Below the pieces are notes generated by a model. That model saw only the letters and a program-made list of their open reading frames with translations, was not told the origin of the DNA and ran no database searches. From the IMG/VR virus record IMGVR_UViG_3300044638_002844, positions 1-22,402 of that record: a DNA stretch of 22,402 nt, one strand, 5' to 3'. The stretch is from a virus. How positions within the stretch are numbered: the stretch's first letter is position 1; every line of letters starts with the position of its first letter. This document shows positions 1 to 8,654 of the stretch, piece by piece. A program made the position numbers and the translations under genes.

Positions 1-452
1 ATGGTGCAGGTAATGTTAACCAAGGCACAACTGCTGTTGCAATCGGTATCAACGCTGGTATCTCTAATCAAGGTGCATATGGTATCGCAATCGGTAATTC
101 TTCTGGTTCTGCTCAAGGCCAATATGCGATTGCCTTAGGTTATGATACTGGTGGTAGTGCAGGTGCTGATTCTATTGCAATTGGTACTCAAGCTGGTAAA
201 GGCAACACAACTGCAATTGGTGTCAATACTATCGCAATTGGTAAATTTGCCGGCTTTGAATCAGCCGCAGCAAATAGTATTATCTTGAATGCTTCTGGTG
301 TTAACTTTAGTTCAGCAACTTCTGGATTCTTTGTTAATCCAGTTCGTTATTCTGTTAGCACAGATGAAAGTAATGATTTGGGATTGGCACTATATAACCA
401 ATCAACAAAAGAGTTTAAGTATACATACGCATTAGACGGAGGCAGTTTCTAA
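1..452 (+). CDS. Tail fibre/adhesin with YadA-head-like repeats, C-terminal part only
   Basis: This reading frame enters from the left edge (first full codon at base 3) and ends at TAA 450-452, giving about 149 residues. The translation has repeats of the type AVAIG, GIAIG, YAIALG and SIAIGTQAG, spaced about 14 to 20 residues apart. This is the pattern of the left-handed beta-roll in YadA-type trimeric adhesin heads, also seen in phage fibres. A short tail follows with SGFFVNPVR and the terminal DGGSF. It probably forms a trimeric distal part of a fibre. The N-terminus and docking domain lie outside the window. The next gene starts 34 bases downstream, without a visible terminator. Another YadA-head-like fibre lies at 14324. 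The fold is inferred from the repeat pattern; the exact role in the virion is unknown. Confidence 0.8.
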   Translation, partial: GAGNVNQGTTAVAIGINAGISNQGAYGIAIGNSSGSAQGQYAIALGYDTGGSAGADSIAIGTQAGKGNTTAIGVNTIAIGKFAGFESAAANSIILNASGVNFSSATSGFFVNPVRYSVSTDESNDLGLALYNQSTKEFKYTYALDGGSF

Positions 453-486
453 TACCTTTGTAATTGTTTAATAATAGGAGTTTGAA

Positions 487-1050
487 ATGAGTGAAAATAT
501 GACAGAGAAGTACCAAACACATTATAATAAATTGTTGAATGGTACTTTCGGTGATTTGGTGGTTAAATCTATTTCGTATCAGGCCAATATACAATTAGCC
601 AATGATATAATTGCTGAACAAGAAGCCACAATAAAAGAATTATCAGAAGAATTAGACGAATTAAAAAGTAGTAAAAGTAGTTCTGAAAATTCTAAAATTA
701 ATGAATTGGAAAATCAGGTTAAGACAAACGCTGGAGTAATTACCAGATTACAATCTGATTTGAATGAAGCAAATCGGTTAAAGTCTGAATATGAAAGTAT
801 TAAACATCAAGTAACTCATGTTGATACCTTTAGAACTGAATTGGTAAAAGAACGAGAGAGCCATAAAAAAACTCGTGATGAATATGAATTAAAACTTAAA
901 GAATTAAGTGACCGAATCGAATATTTGCAACTAACTCCTGCCAAGCGTAAGAAGATTGATGAAGAAAAAAATAAGGTGGTAGAGGTAATAGAAGAAGCTT
1001 CTGTTTTACCCATCACAGAAGATGTAATAAAGGACGGCGGAAGTTTTTAA
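487..1050 (+). CDS. Coiled-coil protein of unknown function in the fibre cluster
   Basis: 187 residues, starting at ATG 487 after a good Shine-Dalgarno (TAGGAG at 476-481). I do not recognise a named family. Residues about 37-65 and 75-165 are rich in Glu, Lys, Leu and Gln with heptad-like spacing, indicating long alpha-helical coiled coils. The Ser/Lys-rich stretch near 56-70 could be a hinge. There is no signal peptide or membrane segment. It ends in DGGSF, the same five residues that end the fibre gene upstream. Its position between fibre genes suggests a minor virion component, a coiled-coil linker or an assembly factor. It stops four bases before the start of the next fibre gene, so the two are probably translated together. 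Confidence 0.75.
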   Translation: MSENMTEKYQTHYNKLLNGTFGDLVVKSISYQANIQLANDIIAEQEATIKELSEELDELKSSKSSSENSKINELENQVKTNAGVITRLQSDLNEANRLKSEYESIKHQVTHVDTFRTELVKERESHKKTRDEYELKLKELSDRIEYLQLTPAKRKKIDEEKNKVVEVIEEASVLPITEDVIKDGGSF

Positions 1051-1054
1051 TTAA

Positions 1055-2077
1055 ATGGCAAATACAACACTACAGGTAAGAAAATCAGGCGCAACAGGTA
1101 ATGTACCTAGCTCACTAGCATTTGGTGAGTTGGCGTTAAACTATGCCGATGGAAAACTGTATTATAAAGCCGCAAATAGTTCTATCACTTATATTCAAAG
1201 TGGTACTACAACAGATTCGTTTGCAACTATCAATGCAAACAGTTCTTTAATTCTTGCTACATCACCTACTGATACCCTTTCGATACTTCCTGGTAATAAT
1301 ATTACCATATCGACAGACACAATCGGTAAATCGATTACAATTAATTCTGCTGGTGGTTCTGGCACAGACCAATATGCTAGAGATACGGCCAATGGTGCCT
1401 ATAATAGAGCCAATGCGGCCATCGATTTAGCACAGTCTGCCTATAATTATGCAAATACAATTCCAGGTAGCGGTGGTGGTTCATTAGTAATTAGTAATGA
1501 TACAGCCAATACGGCTGAAAGATTCATTAACTTTACCGATAAAACTTCTGGTGCAGCTAATACACTTTTCACATCTAATAATAATTTAACATATGTTCCA
1601 TCAACAGGAACATTAAAAGTTACGGCTCTCAATGTAACGGCAAATAATAATTTTTCCGCTAATACAAAAGAGCTTTTTGGTACAAATGCTGTCGTTTTGG
1701 ATTCGTTCTCAACGGGTTTGTATCGTGGTGCCTTCTATCAGGTTCAGATGGAGTCTGGTGGAAGTTTTCATGTTGTTAACTTAAGCGTAGTTAGTTATGG
1801 TGGTGGTGCCAATGTTGCTTCGTTTGGAGATACCTACAATTCAGGTCCTCTGGCAACATTTAGTGCCAATGTATCCTCTGGATTAGTAAACGTTATTGCT
1901 ACTCCAAGCACGGGCCAAACCACAGTATCATTCTTACGCCATGTAATAGCCAGAAAAACAGAAGGTGTTCCAACTGGTGATTTAGGATTCGTTTCTGAAC
2001 CGGCAACAGCATTTTTTGATGCAGGTTTTGACTTGGATGCTACGACCAACACCTTTGATTATGGTTATTTGAGTTGA
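1055..2077 (+). CDS. Tail fibre protein with Mtd-like N-terminal domain (340 aa)
   Basis: The N-terminus (TTLQVRKSG...GELALNYADGKLYYKAANSS, about residues 4-45) resembles the small beta domain that begins many phage fibres, known as the major tropism determinant N-terminal domain. A helical Ala/Asn-rich coil follows at about 106-135 (TANGAYNRANAAIDLAQSAYNYANT), then a Gly-rich linker at 137-143. The last part, about 214-302, starts LDSF...YRGAFYQVQ and closes with FLRHVIAR; the same domain ends the next fibre gene. It is probably a trimeric fibre or tail-tip component. The start is ATG 1055, four bases after the previous stop; GGCGGAAG at 1036-1043 is a weak and distant ribosome site, so coupled translation is likely. 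Confidence is high for a fibre-like virion protein, low for its exact place. Confidence 0.82.
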   Translation: MANTTLQVRKSGATGNVPSSLAFGELALNYADGKLYYKAANSSITYIQSGTTTDSFATINANSSLILATSPTDTLSILPGNNITISTDTIGKSITINSAGGSGTDQYARDTANGAYNRANAAIDLAQSAYNYANTIPGSGGGSLVISNDTANTAERFINFTDKTSGAANTLFTSNNNLTYVPSTGTLKVTALNVTANNNFSANTKELFGTNAVVLDSFSTGLYRGAFYQVQMESGGSFHVVNLSVVSYGGGANVASFGDTYNSGPLATFSANVSSGLVNVIATPSTGQTTVSFLRHVIARKTEGVPTGDLGFVSEPATAFFDAGFDLDATTNTFDYGYLS

Positions 2078-2084
2078 ATAAATA
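2077..2084 (+). promoter_or_regulatory. Probable T4-type late promoter (AATAAATA)
   Basis: AATAAATA differs from the T4 late consensus TATAAATA only in the first base. It begins on the last base of the preceding stop codon and lies 34 bases before ATG 2119, a suitable distance for a short leader. Two perfect matches elsewhere in the window (8040 and 9786) support a sigma-gp55-like late system. Confidence 0.5.
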
Positions 2085-2118
2085 CAAGATAAAACGAATA
2101 TTTTAGGGTAAAATAACG

Positions 2119-3816
2119 ATGGCCACTCAATTACAATTAAGACGGGGTAATACCGCACAGACCGCCATATTTACTGGTGCGGTTGCTGAGGTTACCGTTG
2201 ATACCGACCAAAAAACAGTAGTAGTTCATGATGGTACAACTGTTGGTGGTACATATATCATTACTAGAGGTCAGTTAAATAGTAATGTTTCTATATTACA
2301 AGGTATTAACACCACACAAAATACAAACATTACTGCTGTAAATGGTTTTGCTGCTGGTGCTTTTAACACAGCCAACGGTGCCAATGGTCTAGCACAAGGT
2401 GCTTTCAACGCTGCCAATACCAATGCAGGCAGTATTGCTGTTATTCAAGGTGTTGACCTTGCACAAAATACAAATATCACAGCCGTAAATAATTTTGCGG
2501 CTTCAGCCTATAATCAAGCAAACACAGCAACAACTACTGCTCAAGGCGCAAATGGTCTAGCACAAGGTGCTTTTAACCAAGCCAATACAGCAGCAACAAC
2601 TGTAACACAAGTTAATGGTTATGCACAGTCGGCCTATGCTACTGCCAATGGTGCAAATGGTTTAGCCCAAGGTGCTTATAATGCAGCTAACACAAATGCA
2701 AGCAACATTACAGCAGTAAATGGATTTGCACAGTCAGCATTCAATACTGCCAACGGTGCTAATGGTCTTGCTCAAGGTGCTTATAATGAGGCTAATACCA
2801 AATTTAGTTCTTCTGGTGGTAATATTAACGGTGATGTTATCATTACCGCTAACAATGACTTAACTGTTACTGGTAACTTGTATGTTTTGGGTAACACAAC
2901 TTCATTTGGTACACAAACATTAGAAGTTGTTGACCCAATGATTCTATTGGCAGCAGGAAACTATACAACTGATTTGTTAGACATTGGTTTTGCTGGAAGT
3001 TATAATGATGGTGCCAATGCTCATACTGGTTTGTTCCGTGAATCAACAGTAAAAGAATGGTACTTCTTTGAAGGTTATACACCTGAAGTTAGTGGTAATA
3101 ACAACATCAATATTGCTGACGCTTCATTTAGAAAAGCCAATGTCAATGCTAATTATGTAAAAGGTAATCTAATTGCTACGACAGTAACGATTGGTGGTCG
3201 TGACCAAGCATCTGTTGATTCAACACAAAATACCAATATTACGGCTGTTAACAATTTTGCTCAGTCAGCTTATAATACGGCCAACGGTGCCAACGGCTTA
3301 GCACAATCTGCTTATGACAAAGCAAATACAATATCATTAAATCAATTAATAAATGGCACAAGAGAAGTAACTTTATATGCCAATGGTATTATTAGTTTAC
3401 CTGAACAGAGTGCTTTCTATAATAACACAGCTGCATTGGTTGCAAATACAGCAGACCAAGTATTAGATTCTTTTAATGCTACAGTTTACAGAACAGCAAA
3501 ATATATCATTCAAGGTTTAAATGGTACTGATGTTCACTCAACAGAAATTATATTAACACACAACGATACTGATGTGTATATTTCTGAGTATGGTACCATT
3601 GGATCCAACACAAGTTTGTATACGGTATCTGGATCTTTGGCCGCTGGTGTTGTAAATCTTACAGTTAGTCCAGCCAATACCTCTACTACATTTGACTTTG
3701 TTCGCACCAGTATTATTGCTAGACAACTCGGATTAAATTTAGAAGGTGATTTAATGTCACAAAGTGGTTCAGAAGATTTAAATGTTGGTGATGGATCCGA
3801 AGATTTGAACATTTAA
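2119..3816 (+). CDS. Tail fibre protein with Mtd-like N-terminus and Ala/Asn coil repeats (565 aa)
   Basis: Residues 3-50 (LQLRRGNTAQ...AVAEVTVDTDQKTVVVHDG) are a clear Mtd-type N-terminal domain. Residues about 65-228 hold a degenerate repeat of the type NGFAQSAFNTANGANGLAQG, with regularly placed Ala and Asn, and a further copy lies at 372-405; these look like trimeric coiled-coil stalk segments. Between them, 230-360 is a beta-rich segment (DLTVTGNLYVLGNTTSFG...VDPMILL...DIGFAG) of a kind common in myovirus fibres. Residues about 449-535 repeat the LDSF...YR.AKY...F.R..IIAR domain found in the preceding gene. The tail contains GSEDLN twice (550-555 and 559-564). The start ATG 2119 follows AGGGT at 2104-2108. 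It has its own probable late promoter. Fibre identity is well supported; the receptor is unknown. Confidence 0.85.
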   Translation: MATQLQLRRGNTAQTAIFTGAVAEVTVDTDQKTVVVHDGTTVGGTYIITRGQLNSNVSILQGINTTQNTNITAVNGFAAGAFNTANGANGLAQGAFNAANTNAGSIAVIQGVDLAQNTNITAVNNFAASAYNQANTATTTAQGANGLAQGAFNQANTAATTVTQVNGYAQSAYATANGANGLAQGAYNAANTNASNITAVNGFAQSAFNTANGANGLAQGAYNEANTKFSSSGGNINGDVIITANNDLTVTGNLYVLGNTTSFGTQTLEVVDPMILLAAGNYTTDLLDIGFAGSYNDGANAHTGLFRESTVKEWYFFEGYTPEVSGNNNINIADASFRKANVNANYVKGNLIATTVTIGGRDQASVDSTQNTNITAVNNFAQSAYNTANGANGLAQSAYDKANTISLNQLINGTREVTLYANGIISLPEQSAFYNNTAALVANTADQVLDSFNATVYRTAKYIIQGLNGTDVHSTEIILTHNDTDVYISEYGTIGSNTSLYTVSGSLAAGVVNLTVSPANTSTTFDFVRTSIIARQLGLNLEGDLMSQSGSEDLNVGDGSEDLNI

Positions 3817-3820
3817 AACA

Positions 3821-3828
3821 CATAAATA
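3821..3828 (+). promoter_or_regulatory. Probable T4-type late promoter (CATAAATA)
   Basis: CATAAATA differs from TATAAATA in the first base only. It lies four bases after the stop of the previous fibre gene and 29 bases before ATG 3858. An AAGGA ribosome site at 3844-3848 falls between. Confidence 0.5.
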
Positions 3829-3857
3829 AAAGAGTTATTCAATAAGGAATAGAAGAA

Positions 3858-6800
3858 ATGCCAAAAACACTACAACTAAGACGTGGAACAACAGCAGAGA
3901 TTACTGCAAATACACCTGCATCAGGTGAGTTGTTTGTTGATACACAAAAGAAAACTGTTACTGTTGGTGATGGATCCACAGCAGGAGGCATAATCCTTGC
4001 TAGAAATGATAGGGTTTCTGATGTTTATAACACAGCCAATGGTGCTAACGGTTTAGCTGCTGGTGCATATAATACTGCTAATGGTGCTAACGGTTTAGCT
4101 GCTGGTGCATATAATACTGCTAATGGTGCTAACGGTTTAGCTGCTGGTGCTTTCAATGCAGCCAACAATAAACAAGACCTCTTAGTATCTGGAACAAACA
4201 TTAAAACTATTAATGGAAGTTCTGTTCTTGGTTCGGGTAACCTAGTTGTTAGCGGTGGTGGTGGTAGTGCAGCTAATACTGTAGCCGTTGCACCAACTTC
4301 TGATAATTTCATTACTCTTGGCACACCTACAGCCGTTGAATATGTTCCTTCTTCTAATATAACATTCTCCGGTTCATTAATTTTAGATGCCAATAATTTA
4401 ACTTCCTCATACCAAGCCAACTCCAATAACTATATTGACGTTGTTGGTTATAGTATAAATCCTGGTACATCTTATGAATCTTTTGGACTTAGCGGTGTAA
4501 GAACTCAGTTAATGGCTTTAATTTTCAACCGTAGGAACCAATCTAGTCTGCCTGCAAGATGGGTTCAAGAACTTGATAATCTGGTGGCAGGAGATAGAAT
4601 TACAATTAAATTTATTGCTGGTGCTAATAACAGTATTATGGACACCTTTACTATTCCATTGACTGTATCAGCTGCACCTTCAGCTCTTGGTGGTCAAGCT
4701 GCTACCGACTGGACACGTTTTAATTTAAGTAATTTTGGTGGCAGTTCAGCATTTACTCCAGCCAACAACCTTGATAGAGCTGATAATGGTGGAACCGGAT
4801 ATAGTGTGAGCATTGCTAACTCAACCAAAACCGCAGAGGGTAAAACAATATTCTTTAAAAATGAAATTGTTCAGCCAATGTATACTTCAAATACAACACT
4901 AACAACAACACAACTTGTTGGTGAAATAACTGGACGACCAATTCATCATAACTTTTTAACAAATATATCTGGAAAAGGTTATTTAAATCCATCTGCAATA
5001 TTTTTAAATACAACAAATGCCACTGCAGGAAACCAAAAAATTGGTGCGTATCAAATTCTTATTGAAAAACCAGCAGGAACAGTAGTAACTCTTTCGTCAA
5101 GTGATTACAATGAAATTTTAATTGCTAATTCTTCTGTTGCTGTTGCAAATACTGTTTCGTCAATTAAAGAAAAAGTTAGAGTTTATGATTCTGCAAACTC
5201 AAAAGTTTGGATTGGTGATGCAAATCTAACATCTATTGTAACTACAACAACACCACTACAAGTTTATAATCCACCAACCACTTCTGCTTTGGTAGATGTT
5301 GGTCCAACGTTAAAAATGTATGGTGATACATTAAACAATCGGTTAGTTTCTACTGGAAAATTAGCGAAAGTTGAAAATTATAAAAACTTAGGCGTTGTTG
5401 CATCACAAAGCACTACAGCCAACGTTGTAATTTATCCTACTGTAGTTAGCACAAAATATCTTGATGCAGCTAACACAGGAACGTATACACCTGTTCGTGC
5501 AACAAACGGTGTTTTACTTGATACCATAACTTCCAGTTCAGCGCAACCGATCAAACTTATCAATTTAACACCAGAAGTTTACGATTTAGTTAAACAAAAT
5601 AATTCCTTTTTCTATATCCATTATAGCACTGTAGGTGTTAATGCCGGATCAGCCGCAAACCTAGCATGTCGTACCGTAAATCAAGGAAATACAGGACTTT
5701 ATATTAGCAGTTCTAGTGGCGTTGGCACCGGTTGGACTGAAGGTAACTGGATTGCTTCAAACATTATGACTGTTTGGCAAGGCGGTACTTTCTATAATTC
5801 AAATACAACCTATAGTAGACCTACTTGGCAGTATGAGATTGAAAACAAAGACCAACGACTTGTAATTCCAACTAACGTTGTAACTTTAACCACAACATCG
5901 GATGTTATTAATGAATTAATAAAAATTAATAACTTCTCCAGTGGCCCAAGAATTTCGCCATTAGGATCTGCAAATAATCTTCCACAAATTTATGTTGATG
6001 GAGTTTTAACACAAGTTAATGGTATTGACGCTGCAAATAATAGAATTATCACTAATTTATCAGCAATAAAATACGGAAACACTGATTTTACTGGAGCAAT
6101 TATTAGTACCGCAGAATCATTGGTTGATTATGCTACAATTAATGACGTTAGTGCTGGCGTTCCATCTTGGGTTAGTACAGTATCAAGCAGTTCTTTGCAA
6201 TCAAGTACTTCTTATGTTGGTGGTGGATCAGGTGGTATAAACCTTAGAGCGTTCGATATCAATACTATTATTGGTGCTACCACTCAAAAAGAAAGCCAAT
6301 ATAGTATGGGATTCTCTAGTGTTCAAGGTGCTGCTAATTTTGGCCAAGGTGTTGACAGAAATATTGGTTATAACGCTCAATTGGCCACTCCTGGTGGCGA
6401 TAAATTCAACAATGATAATAGCACGTTGACAACCTTTAATTTGGGTGTCGTTGGTGGTATAAATTCAAATTACATGTATGCAAATAACATTATGGGTACC
6501 AGTGGTACATCATATGCCAATACTCATACCGCAAATACATTATATTCATCTCAAAAAATTCGGGTCGCTGCAGGAAATGTATATAATGAGGACCCGAAGA
6601 TTGCCAATGTAGCCGTATTAATTACAGCAAACAATTTAACCATACAAAATGATTCACCAAACGTAACTGGAGCAAATACTGGTTTTAATACCACTACTGG
6701 ATTTGTCGTAGGTAATCAAACAATTGTACCTCCAGGAGCTCCTGCTCACGCAAGAAGTTTCAGGCTTGGTGGTGATCCATTTACTGGTTCAGCAAGTGCC

Positions 6801-7628
6801 GGAGGATTTTATATAACAAATCAAAATTGGGATTTAGCTAATACCTCAAATTCTTGGACAGTTGAATCTTGGATTTGCAGTTCAAATTTGTATCAAAGCA
6901 TTCCTTTGATAACTGCTTTAAATACAGGAGATTTAACAGTAGAAGGAACTACATACATCAGAGGAGAATTCCCATTATATACTAACGTAAAAATTAATGA
7001 TAGTCCCATTTTATCGCCAAACGTATCGGATGCTTTGAGAGGATCTTTGGCTAGAAATTCTCAAATGACCTATAATACTACGGATACATCAGGATATAAT
7101 CAATATTTCCCACTAGCTGGAAAATGGTACCACTTAGCTGCTGTTTATGATCCAGCTCCGGGTGGCACTCCAACCTTAGCATGGTACGTTAATGGATTTA
7201 TTGCAGGTAGAACAAACAGTCCAACATGGACAGCAGGAAGTTTGTTATATAATTGGGGTGTTTACACTGGCTCCACAGCGTGGTTCTATAACTACCGAGT
7301 AACTTATGGTCGTGGCAGTGATGCTGTTCGGTATCAAATTCCTGTTGGGTATGATGGTTCTACATCAATAAAAGCATTCACTCCTGATTTAGAACCATAT
7401 GGTACATCATCTGGTAGAACTATTTCTTCATCCACAAATTATCGTTACGATGCTTTAGACCTCTCTGGCGGTATAAGAATGGATAACACAGCAAATACTT
7501 ATTTTTCAAGCCCATCCGGCGGGCCACCGCCACCAACAAATCCAATCGGCGGTTATCTATTTGTTGAAAACGGAGCTTTGAAATATAGAGGTTCTTCTGG
7601 AACAATAACAACAGTTGCAAATGCTTAG
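3858..7628 (+). CDS. Large tail fibre/adhesin with Mtd-like N-terminus and LamG-like domain (1256 aa)
   Basis: This is the largest gene in the window. Residues 4-47 (LQLRRGTTAEITANTPASGE...TVGDGSTAGG) are the Mtd-type N-terminal domain. Three copies of YNTANGANGLAAGA at residues 57-98 begin a short stalk, followed by a Gly-rich joint near 133-137. The central 800 residues are Asn/Thr/Ser-rich and beta-like; I recognise no domain there. Residues about 965-1150 look like a LamG/concanavalin-type jelly roll: FRLGG near the start, SWTVESWI, then GKWYHLAAVYD and LAWYVNGFIAGR. That fold often binds sugars, so it may be a receptor-binding head. A proline-rich segment (SGGPPPPTNP) precedes a short end. 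The start ATG 3858 has AAGGA upstream. The next small gene starts nine bases after the stop, so it is probably co-transcribed. Confidence 0.85.
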   Translation: MPKTLQLRRGTTAEITANTPASGELFVDTQKKTVTVGDGSTAGGIILARNDRVSDVYNTANGANGLAAGAYNTANGANGLAAGAYNTANGANGLAAGAFNAANNKQDLLVSGTNIKTINGSSVLGSGNLVVSGGGGSAANTVAVAPTSDNFITLGTPTAVEYVPSSNITFSGSLILDANNLTSSYQANSNNYIDVVGYSINPGTSYESFGLSGVRTQLMALIFNRRNQSSLPARWVQELDNLVAGDRITIKFIAGANNSIMDTFTIPLTVSAAPSALGGQAATDWTRFNLSNFGGSSAFTPANNLDRADNGGTGYSVSIANSTKTAEGKTIFFKNEIVQPMYTSNTTLTTTQLVGEITGRPIHHNFLTNISGKGYLNPSAIFLNTTNATAGNQKIGAYQILIEKPAGTVVTLSSSDYNEILIANSSVAVANTVSSIKEKVRVYDSANSKVWIGDANLTSIVTTTTPLQVYNPPTTSALVDVGPTLKMYGDTLNNRLVSTGKLAKVENYKNLGVVASQSTTANVVIYPTVVSTKYLDAANTGTYTPVRATNGVLLDTITSSSAQPIKLINLTPEVYDLVKQNNSFFYIHYSTVGVNAGSAANLACRTVNQGNTGLYISSSSGVGTGWTEGNWIASNIMTVWQGGTFYNSNTTYSRPTWQYEIENKDQRLVIPTNVVTLTTTSDVINELIKINNFSSGPRISPLGSANNLPQIYVDGVLTQVNGIDAANNRIITNLSAIKYGNTDFTGAIISTAESLVDYATINDVSAGVPSWVSTVSSSSLQSSTSYVGGGSGGINLRAFDINTIIGATTQKESQYSMGFSSVQGAANFGQGVDRNIGYNAQLATPGGDKFNNDNSTLTTFNLGVVGGINSNYMYANNIMGTSGTSYANTHTANTLYSSQKIRVAAGNVYNEDPKIANVAVLITANNLTIQNDSPNVTGANTGFNTTTGFVVGNQTIVPPGAPAHARSFRLGGDPFTGSASAGGFYITNQNWDLANTSNSWTVESWICSSNLYQSIPLITALNTGDLTVEGTTYIRGEFPLYTNVKINDSPILSPNVSDALRGSLARNSQMTYNTTDTSGYNQYFPLAGKWYHLAAVYDPAPGGTPTLAWYVNGFIAGRTNSPTWTAGSLLYNWGVYTGSTAWFYNYRVTYGRGSDAVRYQIPVGYDGSTSIKAFTPDLEPYGTSSGRTISSSTNYRYDALDLSGGIRMDNTANTYFSSPSGGPPPPTNPIGGYLFVENGALKYRGSSGTITTVANA
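4026..4151 (+). repeat. Three tandem 42-bp repeats inside the large fibre gene
   Basis: Units lie at 4026-4067, 4068-4109 and 4110-4151. Each encodes the same 14 residues, YNTANGANGLAAGA. Units 2 and 3 differ only in their last base; unit 1 differs from unit 2 at three synonymous positions. The near identity suggests recent duplication, and any gain or loss of units would keep the reading frame and change stalk length. Confidence 0.9.
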
Positions 7629-7637
7629 GAGATATAA

Positions 7638-7985
7638 ATGGCTTTAGATAAGTTTTATTTTAAAGTGAAAAAATTGGATGTTATGCCAGATGAATTTGTG
7701 GCTCAAAACACAGAACGGTATGGAAATAACACTAAAATTATTTATGGAGCTTATGCAATAGCTCATGCTGAAAAAAATAATATTGACATACAACAACTAG
7801 TTTCTATACCAGTGATTTTTAATCAAGAAAATTCTTTTGTAAGTTGGGAAGATTTAAAAGAAACAGATGTTGTGTCTTGGATTGAAGCTACTATTGATGT
7901 TGAGGAATTGCAACAAAAAATGGAAGAAAGAATTGACCAACAAAATAGTTTACAGACACAGACAGATTTGCCTTGGTCTAACTAA
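7638..7985 (+). CDS. Small fibre-associated protein of unknown function, PWSN terminus
   Basis: 115 residues, start ATG 7638 after TAGGAG at 7626-7631; this ribosome site overlaps the stop of the fibre gene upstream, so translation is probably coupled. The protein is acidic in the second half. Residues about 68-115 (FVSWEDLKET..VVSWIEATIDVEELQQKMEER...DLPWSN) resemble the end of the 109-residue protein at 15466 (VLSWVHDKI...VEALKKGIESL...EPWND). The two are therefore probably distant homologues, each placed just after a fibre gene. Small genes in this position in tailed phages are often fibre chaperones or caps, so that role is likely but not shown. It is the last gene before a terminator. 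Confidence 0.72.
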   Translation: MALDKFYFKVKKLDVMPDEFVAQNTERYGNNTKIIYGAYAIAHAEKNNIDIQQLVSIPVIFNQENSFVSWEDLKETDVVSWIEATIDVEELQQKMEERIDQQNSLQTQTDLPWSN

Positions 7986-8008
7986 TTTGTTTTGTTAATT
8001 TATAAAGG

Positions 8009-8035
8009 GTGCCAGCTTGCTGGCACTTCTTTTTT
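8009..8035 (+). terminator. Rho-independent terminator after the Mtd-type fibre block
   Basis: GTGCCAG at 8009-8015 pairs perfectly with CTGGCAC at 8020-8026 around the loop CTTG, followed by TTCTTTTTT at 8027-8035. It separates the fibre block from the enzyme pair downstream. Confidence 0.9.
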
Positions 8036-8039
8036 GTAG

Positions 8040-8047
8040 TATAAATA
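8040..8047 (+). promoter_or_regulatory. T4-type late promoter (perfect TATAAATA)
   Basis: The octamer matches the T4 late consensus exactly. It lies five bases after the terminator's T-run and 28 bases before ATG 8076, so the dioxygenase/glycosyltransferase pair is probably transcribed late, together with the virion genes. Confidence 0.75.
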
Positions 8048-8075
8048 TTTTATATAATTTACAAGTGAGGTTATT

Positions 8076-8654
8076 ATGAGAGGTGAATGGTGTTATTTTA
8101 GAAATTATTTTACGCCTGAACAATGCAGTAAGATATTAGAAGATGGTTTACAATTACCGGCACAAGACGCCAAACTTGGTGTGGGTGGTATGAATGAACG
8201 TGATGCAGGTGACCATCGTAAATCAAAAATTCGTTTTATTCAACAAAACAATCATCCACAGTTTCAATGGTTATTCAATGAACTATGGTTGATGGGTATG
8301 CAAGCCAATCGTGATTGGTTTAATTTTCACATTACCAATCTGTCATTCATTCAACTAGCGGAATATGATGAAAGTTATTCTGGTGAATATAAAAAACACC
8401 ATGATGTCTTTTGGGTTAACAATGATAACTACCATCGTAAACTAACCTGTGTGATTCAACTAACAGACCCATCTACATATGAAGGTGGTGATTTTGAAAT
8501 GTATGACTTGACTGATTATCCAAATAAAGAAGAAATGAGAACACAAGGCACAGCAATCTTTTTGCCATCGTTTATACCTCATGCGGCTCTACCTGTAACT
8601 AAAGGTACACGATATAGTTTGGCAGTATGGTTTGAGGGGCCGAAATGGGTATGA
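8076..8654 (+). CDS. Prolyl-4-hydroxylase-type 2-oxoglutarate/Fe(II) dioxygenase
   Basis: 192 residues, the size of a bare catalytic domain. The iron ligands are visible as H108-x-D110 (KKHHDVFW) and H169 (FLPSFIPHAALPV), and R179 ten residues later (GTRYSLAVWF) is placed to hold the 2-oxoglutarate carboxylate. The stretch CVIQLTDPSTYEGGDFEMY (125-143) matches the conserved strand region of P4H-like enzymes. Such enzymes hydroxylate proline or other substrates using O2 and 2-oxoglutarate. There is no signal peptide, so it should act in the host cytoplasm. It has its own late promoter and overlaps the glycosyltransferase gene by ten bases. Collagen-like fibre genes begin about 1.2 kb downstream, making them attractive substrates. 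Other protein targets, or a small-molecule or glycan substrate, cannot be excluded. Confidence 0.9.
   Translation: MRGEWCYFRNYFTPEQCSKILEDGLQLPAQDAKLGVGGMNERDAGDHRKSKIRFIQQNNHPQFQWLFNELWLMGMQANRDWFNFHITNLSFIQLAEYDESYSGEYKKHHDVFWVNNDNYHRKLTCVIQLTDPSTYEGGDFEMYDLTDYPNKEEMRTQGTAIFLPSFIPHAALPVTKGTRYSLAVWFEGPKWV

Noticed and set aside
4025-4426. Reverse-strand 133-residue frame with a tandem PLAPLAVLYAPAAK repeat
   Set aside because: It is the antisense of the 42-bp stalk repeat in the large fibre gene and has no independent support.
1055-7628. Mtd-like domains hinting at a diversity-generating retroelement
   Set aside because: Mtd of Bordetella phage is varied by such an element, but only the N-terminal domain is shared. 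I see no reverse transcriptase, template repeat or lectin variable region in the window.
8076-8654. The dioxygenase as a DNA-base hydroxylase (TET/JBP-like)
   Set aside because: The size and the HHD...H...R layout with CVIQLTDP..YEGGDF fit P4H-like enzymes better. It stays only as a remote alternative.
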